From the NCBI GenBank assembly GCA_030154445.1, contig JAGUQW010000002.1, positions 124,001 to 188,000 on the forward strand: 64,000 bases of DNA, written 5' to 3'. Below are positions 9,122 to 16,727 of this stretch, piece by piece. Made by a program: the position numbers and the translations under genes. Below the pieces are notes generated by a model. The model was not told the DNA's origin and made no database searches. It saw only the letters and a list, made by a program, of their open reading frames with translations. Position 1 is the first letter of the stretch. Every line of letters starts with the position of its first letter. Origin of the DNA: Spirochaetota bacterium (GTDB lineage: Bacteria; Spirochaetota; Brevinematia; Brevinematales; Brevinemataceae).

Positions 9122-10414
9122 ATGAATCTACAAGAGTTTATGGACAGTAAAATAGCACCAGCAATGAATAAATTTGCTCAAATGCGTCATATTCAAGCTA
9201 TTAGAGATGGAGTAGTTCTTAATCTTGTTCCAAGTATGATAGGATCAATGTTTCTACTATTTGCTGCATTACCGATTCCTGGATATGGAGATTGGATTCG
9301 TGCTAATGGTATTTTTGATGCACTCTTAATTCCTATTGGAGCAACATTAGATTTAATGGGAATGACAGCTGTTATTGCAATTTCTTATCGTTTGGCGGAA
9401 AGTTACAAAGTGGATGCTTTACCTGCAGCAGTGATATCTTTGCTTTGTTTTTTTATGTTAACACCTTATCGTGTTTCTCATGAATTAGTAGAAGGTGGTA
9501 TAGCAGGAGTAATGCCTATAATGTATTTAGGCTCTCGTGGATTATTTACAGCACTACTTGTTGCTCTAGTAGCAACAGAAATTTATGTGAAAATGGTTAA
9601 ATCAAATTTAGTAATAACAATGCCTAATGGCGTTCCACCAGCTGTAGCAAAATCTTTTGCTGCTTTAATACCTGGAGGAATCACTTTAGTTGTTCTTTGG
9701 TTGGTTCGTTTGGCTATTGATGCATCTTCTTTTGAGAATATTCATACTATTTTGGCTGAGTTTGTAGTAAAACCTCTTTCTGGTATGGGTGGTAATATTT
9801 GGGGTGCTATTGGATTCATGTTTTTAGTGCATTTCTTTTGGTTCTTTGGAATACATGGGCACTTAGTAATTGGTCCCGTTTTAGATCCTATTTTCACAGT
9901 GTTTCAGGATGCAAATCGTCTTGCTTTTCAAAATGGAGAGGCAATTCCTCATATTATTACTAGATATTGGTTTGATCTATATGTAACATTAGGTGGTGCA
10001 GGAGCATCATTATCAGTTATCATTGCTATGGTATTATTTGCTCGTAGTAGACATTTAAAAGAAGTAGGTCGTTTGTCATTAGCTCCAGGAATATTTAATA
10101 TTAATGAACCTTTTGTATTTGGTCTTCCAATAGTATTTAATCCTATTATTTTTATCCCTTGGATGCTTGTTCCTATAATGAATGTATGTACAGCTTATTT
10201 TGCAACAATTATTGGTTTTTTACCAAGACATAATGGTATTATTGCACCTTGGACTATGCCAATTTTCTTTAGTGGATTTTTAGTAGCAGGTTGGAGAGGG
10301 ATAGTAATGCAAGTAATTAATCTTACTTTATCATCTATTGTTTGGTTTGCATTTATCAAAAAACTAGATAATATGGAATATCAAAAAGAATTAGATGAAT
10401 TAAAAAAGAATTAA
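9122..10414 (+). CDS. celB: PTS lactose/cellobiose family IIC permease
   Basis: A 430-residue polytopic membrane protein of the CelB/ChbC class, the sugar channel of a disaccharide phosphotransferase system. The conserved N-terminal region MRHIQAIRDGVVL and the central HFFWFFGIHGHLV and FNINEPFVFGLPI motifs, the latter with the catalytic-loop Asn-Glu-Pro, are intact. Length is normal for IIC of this family. The start has AAGAGG-type spacing just upstream. IIB and IIA are separate small proteins downstream, as in the E. coli chb operon. A hairpin follows the stop before the IIB gene. The substrate cannot be read from sequence, but the two downstream hydrolases point to a beta-linked disaccharide. 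Confidence 0.93.
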   Translation: MNLQEFMDSKIAPAMNKFAQMRHIQAIRDGVVLNLVPSMIGSMFLLFAALPIPGYGDWIRANGIFDALLIPIGATLDLMGMTAVIAISYRLAESYKVDALPAAVISLLCFFMLTPYRVSHELVEGGIAGVMPIMYLGSRGLFTALLVALVATEIYVKMVKSNLVITMPNGVPPAVAKSFAALIPGGITLVVLWLVRLAIDASSFENIHTILAEFVVKPLSGMGGNIWGAIGFMFLVHFFWFFGIHGHLVIGPVLDPIFTVFQDANRLAFQNGEAIPHIITRYWFDLYVTLGGAGASLSVIIAMVLFARSRHLKEVGRLSLAPGIFNINEPFVFGLPIVFNPIIFIPWMLVPIMNVCTAYFATIIGFLPRHNGIIAPWTMPIFFSGFLVAGWRGIVMQVINLTLSSIVWFAFIKKLDNMEYQKELDELKKN

Positions 10415-10435
10415 TTTATTTGAAGATTGATACAA

Positions 10436-10472
10436 AACAAAACTAAGTAATATTTATTTACTTAGTTTTGTT
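10436..10472 (+). terminator. Hairpin between PTS IIC and IIB genes (attenuator-like)
   Basis: A 15-bp perfect stem (10436-10450 with 10458-10472) with a seven-base loop starts 21 bases after the celB stop. The descending arm is T-rich (TTTTGTT) but lacks a long clean T-run, so it may be a partial terminator or an mRNA-stabilising stem rather than a full stop. Confidence 0.5.
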
Positions 10473-10526
10473 GTATTAATTGTATTAAGTAGTTTATACT
10501 ATATTATATTTTTATTGGAGTTTATT

Positions 10527-10829
10527 ATGACTAAAATTATTTTATGCTGTAGTGCAGGAATGTCTACAAGTTTATTTGTTCAAAAAGCAAAAACATATGC
10601 TGACGAACAAGGGATAGAGATAGAAATTAATGCTATTTCTGTAGCTGAATTGGATACTTATTTGACAGATGATGTGGATGTTGTTGTATTAGCACCACAA
10701 ATTCGTTTTCAATTAGATATCGTATCTTCCAAAACGGATAAGCCTATTATGGTTATTGAAATGAGAGATTATGGTATGATGAATGTTCAAAAAGTATTAC
10801 CTGAAATATTAGCACTTGTTAAAAAATAA
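10527..10829 (+). CDS. celA: PTS lactose/cellobiose family IIB subunit
   Basis: A 100-residue cytoplasmic phosphocarrier. The active-site loop CCSAGMSTS is present near the N-terminus, with Cys8 as the likely phospho-cysteine by analogy to Cys10 of E. coli ChbB. The fold continues through DVVVLAPQIRFQLD, as in the family. I choose the ATG at 10527 because TTGGAG immediately upstream forms its ribosome site; an earlier TTG lies within that site and is not a plausible start. It takes phosphate from IIA and gives it to the sugar bound by IIC. Confidence 0.92.
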   Translation: MTKIILCCSAGMSTSLFVQKAKTYADEQGIEIEINAISVAELDTYLTDDVDVVVLAPQIRFQLDIVSSKTDKPIMVIEMRDYGMMNVQKVLPEILALVKK

Positions 10830-10849
10830 AAAATATTAAGGAAAATATA

Positions 10850-12244
10850 ATGTTCAAAAATTTTTCTAAAGATTTTTGGTGGGGAGTTGCGTCTAGTGGT
10901 CCTCAGCATGAGGGCGGAGCTTTAGAAGGTGGAAGAGAACCATCTATATGGGACAAATATTATGAAATGAGCTCTCATCGATTTTTTAATGAGGTAGGTC
11001 CTCAAGAATGTGGAGATTTTTATCATCGATTTAAAGAAGATATAAGTCTTTTAAAAGAACTAAATCTCTCTACCTATCGTACTTCTATTCAGTGGTCTCG
11101 CTTATTACCTTATGGTACAAAAACTCCCAATCCTGATGCTGTTCGTTTTTATAATGAAGTAATAGATACTATGTTGGAATTAGGAATAACTCCTTTTATA
11201 AACTTACATCATTTTGATATGCCTTGGTCTTACCAAGAAAAAGGTGGCTGGGAAAATAGAGATACAGTAAAAGAATATCGTTATTTTGCAGAACAATGTT
11301 TCAAATTATTTGGAGATAGAGTACAACACTGGTTTACTTTTAATGAACCAATAGTAGTACCTTATATTGCTTATGTAGGTGATTTTCTTTACCCTAATGT
11401 GATGGATATGCAAAGAGCAATGACTGTAGCATATCATACATCTCTTGCACATGCAGAAGCAATGGATGCTTTCCGTCAAGGTGGTTATACAGGAAAATCT
11501 GGTATTATTTTAAATATAGCACCTTCTTATCCTAGAAGCTCTAATCTTGAAGATGTGAAAGCAGCTCATTTAGCAGATCTTTTTCATAATGAATCCTTTA
11601 AAGAGCCTTCTCTTAAAGGAGTATATTCTCAAGAATTAATTAAATTTATGCAAGATAATAAGATCCCTCTTCCTATTCTCAAAGATGATGAAAAAATTAT
11701 AGCTAAGGGTAAGGTTGATATTCTGGGTATTAATTACTATGCTCCGCAACGAGTTAAAGTGAAGGAACATCTTGTAAATCCTAAAGCTCCACTATATCCT
11801 GGAACATATTTTGATAATTATGATATGCCTGGTAAAAAAATCAATCCTCATAGAGGTTGGGAAATTTATCCACAAGGTATCTATGATTGTCTTATAGATA
11901 TTAGAGATAACTATTCTAATGTAGAAACATTTATCAGTGAAAATGGAATGGGCGTAGAAAATGAAGAACCATTCCGTAATACTCAAGGTTTCATTGAAGA
12001 TTCTTATAGAATAGATTTTATTAAAGATCATCTTGTACAAGTACATAAAGCCATTGGTGAAGGATGTAATTGTAAAGGATACCATTTGTGGACATTTGTG
12101 GATAATTGGTCTTGGCAAAATGCTTATAAAAATCGTTATGGATATGTTGAATTACAACTACATAATGATAAAAAAAGAGTTATTAAAAAAAGTGGTTATT
12201 GGATTAAAAAAGTTATTGAAGATGGTGGTTTTGAATATCGCTAA
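10850..12244 (+). CDS. Glycoside hydrolase family 1, probable 6-phospho-beta-glucosidase
   Basis: A 464-residue GH1 TIM-barrel enzyme. The acid/base is Glu166 in TFNEP and the nucleophile is Glu364 in ISENG. The N-terminal FWWGVASSGPQHEG and the C-terminal DNWSWQNAYKNRYGY are family hallmarks. Given the PTS genes it should cleave a 6-phosphorylated disaccharide imported by CelABC. Of the phosphate-binding residues known from LacG (Ser, Lys, Tyr), Ser421 and Tyr430 are present, but the Lys position reads Asn428, with Lys427 next to it. Phospho-specificity is therefore likely but unusual in detail. It is co-transcribed, 20 bases after celA and 14 before mupG. Confidence 0.9.
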   Translation: MFKNFSKDFWWGVASSGPQHEGGALEGGREPSIWDKYYEMSSHRFFNEVGPQECGDFYHRFKEDISLLKELNLSTYRTSIQWSRLLPYGTKTPNPDAVRFYNEVIDTMLELGITPFINLHHFDMPWSYQEKGGWENRDTVKEYRYFAEQCFKLFGDRVQHWFTFNEPIVVPYIAYVGDFLYPNVMDMQRAMTVAYHTSLAHAEAMDAFRQGGYTGKSGIILNIAPSYPRSSNLEDVKAAHLADLFHNESFKEPSLKGVYSQELIKFMQDNKIPLPILKDDEKIIAKGKVDILGINYYAPQRVKVKEHLVNPKAPLYPGTYFDNYDMPGKKINPHRGWEIYPQGIYDCLIDIRDNYSNVETFISENGMGVENEEPFRNTQGFIEDSYRIDFIKDHLVQVHKAIGEGCNCKGYHLWTFVDNWSWQNAYKNRYGYVELQLHNDKKRVIKKSGYWIKKVIEDGGFEYR

Positions 12245-12258
12245 ATAAGGAGAATATA

Positions 12259-13356
12259 ATGACTAGAGAAAAAGGAATTTCAATTTATCCCTTTCATGCG
12301 TCATTAAAAGATAATTGTGAATATATTGAAAAAGCTGCTCATTATGGTTTTACTAGAGCATTTACTTGTTTATTATCTATAGATACTTCTAAAAAAGCTG
12401 AAATTATATCAGAATTTAAAAAAACAATAGAATTTGCTGAAAAGAAAGGTATTCAAGTTATTGCAGATGTTGCTCCAAATATTTTTACAGAATTAAATAT
12501 TTCTTATGATGATCTTACTTTTTTTGGAGATTTAGGGGCTTCAGGTATTCGTTTAGATCTTGGTTTTACAGGTAATGAAGAAGCTAGTATGACATTCAAT
12601 CCTCAAAATTTGAAAATAGAGTTAAATATGAGTCAGAGAACGCATTACTTGGATACGATTATGGATTTCAAACCTAATCCAAATAATTTAATAGGTTCTC
12701 ATAATTTTTATCCTCATCGTTATACAGGCTTGGGTCGTAAACACTTTATTGATTGTACCGCACAATTTCAACGACATCATCTGCGTATGGGAGCTTTTGT
12801 TAAAGCACCATCTGCATCTATAGGTCCGTGGCCTGTTAGTGATGGATTGTGTTCTATGGAAGAACATAGAGATCAAGTGTTATCTTATCAAGTAAAAGAT
12901 ATGTTTCTTAATTTAGGAATGCATACAGTTTTGATTTCTGAATGTTTTGCTTCAGACAAAGAACTTGAAATGATGGGAAATATTGATCCTTATTTATTAG
13001 AATTACAAGTAGATATAATCAAAGATATCCCTGAAGTTGAAAAATCTATTATTTTTGATGAATTACATGTTCATCGAGGAGATGAAGGAGAATACTTGAT
13101 TCGTTCTACTCAAAGTCGAGTAAAATATAAAGGTCATCAATTCTCAGTATTTAATGCTCCTACAATAATCAAAAAAGGTGATATTTTGATTGAATCTTCA
13201 AAATATGGAACTTACGCAGGTGAACTACATATTGCACGACAAGATATGCCGAATTCAGGTAAAACTAATGTTGTGGGTAGAGTATCTGATAGAGAACTAG
13301 GATTGATCGATCATATAGAAGGCTGGCAACGGTTCAAATTAAAAAAACAAAACTAA
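12259..13356 (+). CDS. mupG: MupG-like (DUF871, GH170) 6-phospho-N-acetylmuramidase
   Basis: A 365-residue DUF871 protein. The N-terminal two-thirds is a TIM barrel (GISIYPFHAS, IADVAPNIF, SGIRLDLGF, HNFYPHRYTGL), and the C-terminal third is the small beta domain of this family (DELHVHRGDEGEYLIR ending in GLIDHIEGW). S. aureus MupG cleaves MurNAc-6-phosphate-GlcNAc during peptidoglycan recycling; other members sit beside lactose/cellobiose PTS genes, as here. The gene lies inside the PTS operon with AAGGAG upstream. That suggests that the PTS may import a cell-wall disaccharide or that the operon handles more than one beta-linked sugar. Confidence 0.85.
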   Translation: MTREKGISIYPFHASLKDNCEYIEKAAHYGFTRAFTCLLSIDTSKKAEIISEFKKTIEFAEKKGIQVIADVAPNIFTELNISYDDLTFFGDLGASGIRLDLGFTGNEEASMTFNPQNLKIELNMSQRTHYLDTIMDFKPNPNNLIGSHNFYPHRYTGLGRKHFIDCTAQFQRHHLRMGAFVKAPSASIGPWPVSDGLCSMEEHRDQVLSYQVKDMFLNLGMHTVLISECFASDKELEMMGNIDPYLLELQVDIIKDIPEVEKSIIFDELHVHRGDEGEYLIRSTQSRVKYKGHQFSVFNAPTIIKKGDILIESSKYGTYAGELHIARQDMPNSGKTNVVGRVSDRELGLIDHIEGWQRFKLKKQN

Positions 13357-13375
13357 GTATCAAAAGGTGGTTATA

Positions 13376-13693
13376 ATGACAGATGAAAAAATGGAAGAAA
13401 TAGTCATGAGCCTAGTTGGATTTTCTGGAGAAGGAAGAAGTTATGCTTTTGAAGCTTTAAGAGCTGCTAGAAAGGGTGAATTTATAAAATCAGATGAAGC
13501 AATGAAAAAATGTGAGGAAGCTTTGCTTGAAGCACATCACACCCAAACAGACTTGATTCAAAATGAAATCAATGGTGTACCAACAAAAGTTTCTATTTTA
13601 ATGGTACATGCTCAAGATCATTTGATGAATGCATTATTAGCTAAAGAATTAATTACAGAATTGATTGAAGATAAAAAATCAATGATAAAATAA
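13376..13693 (+). CDS. celC: PTS lactose/cellobiose family IIA subunit
   Basis: A 105-residue helical phosphocarrier that receives phosphate from HPr and passes it to IIB. The conserved motif MVHAQDHLM is present, its first His being the phosphorylated residue in the family. I place the start at the ATG at 13376 because AAGGTGG just upstream is the ribosome site; the GTG at 13367 lies inside it. It is the last gene of the operon, 19 bases after mupG, and is followed by a strong terminator. HPr and enzyme I are not in the window. Confidence 0.92.
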   Translation: MTDEKMEEIVMSLVGFSGEGRSYAFEALRAARKGEFIKSDEAMKKCEEALLEAHHTQTDLIQNEINGVPTKVSILMVHAQDHLMNALLAKELITELIEDKKSMIK

Positions 13694-13701
13694 ATAGATA
13701 T

Positions 13702-13737
13702 AAAAAAAGACCTCTTTATATAAAGAGGTCTTTTTTT
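13702..13737. terminator. Bidirectional terminator ending the PTS operon
   Basis: A 36-base fully palindromic sequence with a central GACCTCTTTA stem, flanked by seven A and seven T. It serves the PTS operon and the convergent lipoprotein gene. Confidence 0.92.
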
Positions 13738-13755
13738 GTTTTAAGTAATTATAAA

Positions 13756-14733
13756 TTAAAGATGTTTTTTTAGATCAATAGAAGTAATTTGATTTTGTGT
13801 AAATTCTGGTAAGTAAACAATACTATTATCTATAGTAATATCTGCAACACTTGTTATCATTCCATTAATAGTTAAGGCTAAAGAACGATCACTATTGAAC
13901 ACATAAATATGTGCTGCATTTGGATTACCACCAACACCCCAATCAGAAACAATAAGTTTACCGTTAATAAGTACTAATCCATCAAGTCCACCAGCACCTA
14001 ACATATCTGTATTCCATTGTGTGATTTTTGATGCAGTAGTATAATCATTATTAAGAGTAGCTTGAAAAATATGCCCTCTTGTTGCATCTCCACCAAAAGT
14101 AGATGTTACAAAATATAGAGTAGAAGTAGCATTATCAAATGCTAAACCATTAATTCCATTTTCAGTAATACCTGTAACTACTACATAACTCAAGGTAGTC
14201 ATGTCTTTAGAAATAGATATTTTATAAACAAGTCCTTTTCCTGTATCAGAAATAAGAGCTGTTGTATTATCAATTAATACTACATCATTTAGAAATCCAG
14301 GGGTATTAATAGCCAATGTAGCTAAAACAGTTCCTGTTGAAATTTGTAGAATTTTCACATTGGGATGATCGGATACAATAATAGTATCATCATTTAAGAA
14401 CGCAAATCCTTTAGGATCATCAAGTAATCCTACAAACAAATGTTTAGTAGTATTATTTTTGTATTCAGTAATAAATCCTTTACCCACAGATGCTCCGGGA
14501 TTACCACCAATATTAGCTATATAAATAGTATTATTACGGACGACAACACTTTCAGGTGTTGATAATCCTGTAATGTTATGTGTAGTAATAGTACCCTCAA
14601 CAGTAGTCGTTCCATTATTTATAGACACTGTTTTTGTAGGTTCTATTGTTGACACTTCTTTCTTTTGCCCACAACCTGTGATATACACGATAGATAAAGC
14701 TAAAGATGTATATTTAATAAAATTATTTATCAT
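13756..14733 (-). CDS. Beta-propeller (NHL/SMP-30-like) lipoprotein
   Basis: A 325-residue exported lipoprotein. The signal peptide begins MINNFIKYTSLALSIVY and ends in the lipobox ITGC, so the mature protein is lipid-anchored. The body is a repeated beta-propeller pattern of the NHL/gluconolactonase kind (SVVVRNNTIYIANIGG, KGFAFLNDDTIIVSDH, LNDVVLIDNTTALISD, DGLVLINGKLIVSDWG). No catalytic residues can be assigned. I choose the ATG at 14733 rather than a start 20 residues earlier, because AGGAG lies just upstream and the signal peptide then begins correctly. It has its own promoter. Confidence 0.75.
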   Translation of the reverse strand: MINNFIKYTSLALSIVYITGCGQKKEVSTIEPTKTVSINNGTTTVEGTITTHNITGLSTPESVVVRNNTIYIANIGGNPGASVGKGFITEYKNNTTKHLFVGLLDDPKGFAFLNDDTIIVSDHPNVKILQISTGTVLATLAINTPGFLNDVVLIDNTTALISDTGKGLVYKISISKDMTTLSYVVVTGITENGINGLAFDNATSTLYFVTSTFGGDATRGHIFQATLNNDYTTASKITQWNTDMLGAGGLDGLVLINGKLIVSDWGVGGNPNAAHIYVFNSDRSLALTINGMITSVADITIDNSIVYLPEFTQNQITSIDLKKHL

Positions 14734-14763
14734 TTTATTATCTCCTAATATATAATATATTAT

Positions 14764-14793
14764 ATTATATATGTTTTTTTTAACAATTGTCAA
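14764..14793 (-). promoter_or_regulatory. Promoter of the propeller lipoprotein gene
   Basis: On the minus strand, TTGACA (14793-14788) and TATAAT (14769-14764) are 18 bases apart. The -35 lies in a 14-base sequence (14781-14794) shared with the next gene's promoter. Confidence 0.65.
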
Positions 14794-14852
14794 TGTTTTT
14801 TTATAAGTATATAATTAGTATGTATTTAAGTAGCTTGACAAATAAAAAATAT

Positions 14853-15857
14853 TTATATTTGATGTTTAGTTTTTTTCCAAAGATGTTTATTCTTCTTAGT
14901 CCAATTAATAATATCTGTCATTGTTTCTTTAAAAGGACGAATAGTATATCCAAGTTCTTTTTGAGCTTTATCACTTTTTAAATCAGCATTAGAAAAAAGA
15001 ATTTCTAAAGATTCATTAGTTAAAATAGGAATAAGATTTAATGGTTTGTAGAAAGGTGATAAGAAAAAAGAACCTATATAACAGAGCAATTCTGGGGAAG
15101 AAATATAAAAATGTTTTCTGTTCAGAATTTCGTCTATAACTCTCTTTTTTTCTTGAATACTTAATAAATGCCCAGAAAGAATATAGCGTTCACCTATTTT
15201 ACCTTTTTTACCAGCGAGAATAATTCCGTTAACAACATCTCTAACATCTACAAAATTATAAGCTCCAGCCATCCCTATAAAAAGACCATTAATCATAAAA
15301 TTATAAACAAGACCTAATTGAGAAGGCATATAATCATAAGGTCCAATAACTCCGGCTGGTTGCACAATAACGGCTGGTAAATTATCATTTTTGACCATAT
15401 CTAGGATAGCTAAAGTTGCAGCAGCTTTTGTTTTGCCATATTTTCCAATAGCATTTTTGATGCAAATAGGTACTTCTTCTGTAATTTCACTACCATGAGG
15501 ATGATCAGAAATAGCGTGAACAGAACTTGTATACACTAATTTTGGAATTTTTAACTCAACACATACTTTCCCAACATTTTTGGTACCTTCTATATTAACA
15601 GTAGCTAGTTCAGGATCAATACCCGGGAAAATAGAAATAATAGCTGCTAAATGATAAACAACTTCCATATCTAAAAAAGCTTTTCGTAAATCTTCAATAT
15701 TACGGATATCCCCGTATACTTTTTCCACATTTAAACCATCGAGAGGAAGTTCTGTTGATCCAGGACGAATTAAAACACGAACTTGTTCTCCTTGTTTTAA
15801 TAATTCGCGAACGAGAACATTTCCAATATGTCCTGTTGCTCCAGTAACAATAACCAT
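14853..15857 (-). CDS. NAD(P)-dependent epimerase/dehydratase (extended SDR)
   Basis: A 334-residue extended short-chain dehydrogenase. The N-terminal Rossmann motif TGATGHIGNVL binds the dinucleotide, VYHLAA is the usual second segment, and the catalytic Ser (YTSS) and YGKTK (YxxxK) are in place. The overall pattern resembles dihydroflavonol-4-reductase-like or sugar-epimerase-like SDRs, but the substrate is not predictable. AGGAG precedes the ATG and a TTGACA/TATAAT promoter lies about 50 bases upstream. It is separated from the downstream lipoprotein gene by 119 bases with a second promoter, so the two are probably separate units. Confidence 0.85.
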   Translation of the reverse strand: MVIVTGATGHIGNVLVRELLKQGEQVRVLIRPGSTELPLDGLNVEKVYGDIRNIEDLRKAFLDMEVVYHLAAIISIFPGIDPELATVNIEGTKNVGKVCVELKIPKLVYTSSVHAISDHPHGSEITEEVPICIKNAIGKYGKTKAAATLAILDMVKNDNLPAVIVQPAGVIGPYDYMPSQLGLVYNFMINGLFIGMAGAYNFVDVRDVVNGIILAGKKGKIGERYILSGHLLSIQEKKRVIDEILNRKHFYISSPELLCYIGSFFLSPFYKPLNLIPILTNESLEILFSNADLKSDKAQKELGYTIRPFKETMTDIINWTKKNKHLWKKTKHQI

Positions 15858-15905
15858 ATAAAACTCCTATTTTATAGATCTATTAATAGAATAACCTATC
15901 TGAAT

Positions 15906-15935
15906 ATTATAACAATAGGTAATAACAATTGTCAA
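15906..15935 (-). promoter_or_regulatory. Promoter of the SDR gene
   Basis: On the minus strand, TTGACA (15935-15930) and TATAAT (15911-15906) are 18 bases apart. The -35 region contains the same 14-mer TAACAATTGTCAAT (plus strand, 15923-15936) found at the next promoter downstream. Confidence 0.68.
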
Positions 15936-15966
15936 TATATAATAATTTTAGTATATTTGATAAAAC

Positions 15967-15995
15967 TTGCAAAAACATCAAATTTCTTTTATAAT
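15967..15995 (+). promoter_or_regulatory. Promoter of the 16-17.5 kb operon
   Basis: TTGCAA (15967-15972), a 17-base spacer and TATAAT (15990-15995) precede a GGAGGG ribosome site and the gene starting at 16026. Confidence 0.68.
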
Positions 15996-16025
15996 AAATA
16001 TTAAATATGGAAGGAGGGTAATAAT

Positions 16026-16688
16026 ATGAAAAATAATAAAATATTTTTGTTTTTTATTTGTATATTAATCACTTCCACACAATTATTTACACAAGAATCT
16101 ACTACTAAAGAACAGAAAATAAAACAAGAATTAAATGAAATAATTTTACCAGAATTACCACCAGAAAATGAATTGGCAATGTCTAAAAAAGATGTTCCTG
16201 TTCCTGTTGCTTTAAATATTGATTCTAGTGAAGTAATAAAAGAAGAACGAGTCATTCCAAATGATGGAATACCTTATTTTACACTTTCAGCTGGTTTAGC
16301 CCCTTTTCAAGTAAGTATAGGTATTCTAAAATACTTTATTCCTGAATGGTGGGGACAGTTAGATATTGATCTAACATTTTTACCTAATATTCCTGTTCCT
16401 GATTATTATAAAGCAGCTAAGTTTTATAAACCATATGTCGCTTTTAAAGTAATAACAGGTTATGCTTTTTATACTTATAGAAAATTTGAACTATCACTTA
16501 TAGCACAAGTACAATTTGCGTTTATTAGCTCTGATGATATTCCTATTTTACCATCTTTAGGTATGAGATTTATTATTGATTTTTTTTATTTAGATGTTGG
16601 TGTTACCTATGCTTTTGTGGCTGGTGGAGTTGAATTCCCTATCTTTACTGGATGGTATCCAGCCATTACCGTAGGTTTTAGATTTTAA
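16026..16688 (+). CDS. Predicted outer-membrane beta-barrel protein
   Basis: A signal peptide (MKNNKIFLFFICILITSTQLF, cleavage near TQES) is followed by a charged linker to about residue 75 and then a small barrel-like domain of alternating strands. The protein ends in AITVGFRF; the final Phe is the classical signal for outer-membrane barrel assembly. There is no transmembrane helix after the signal. An excellent GGAGGG site sets the start. No family is recognised. It is 39 bases ahead of the steroid-reductase-like gene and likely co-transcribed with it. Confidence 0.65.
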   Translation: MKNNKIFLFFICILITSTQLFTQESTTKEQKIKQELNEIILPELPPENELAMSKKDVPVPVALNIDSSEVIKEERVIPNDGIPYFTLSAGLAPFQVSIGILKYFIPEWWGQLDIDLTFLPNIPVPDYYKAAKFYKPYVAFKVITGYAFYTYRKFELSLIAQVQFAFISSDDIPILPSLGMRFIIDFFYLDVGVTYAFVAGGVEFPIFTGWYPAITVGFRF

Positions 16689-16727
16689 AAAATTTATAAT
16701 AATAACTATTAAATATTGGGAGTATAT

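Noticed and set aside
11792-12118. A 108-codon minus-strand frame over the GH1 gene
   Set aside because: It covers the GH1 nucleophile region on the opposite strand and has no translation signal.
13702-13737. Small inverted-repeat mobile element after the PTS operon
   Set aside because: Length, A/T tracts and convergent-gene position make it an ordinary terminator.
14734-14793. 20-residue N-terminal extension of the propeller lipoprotein
   Set aside because: It would cover the promoter and bury the lipoprotein signal; AGGAG precedes the internal ATG at 14733.
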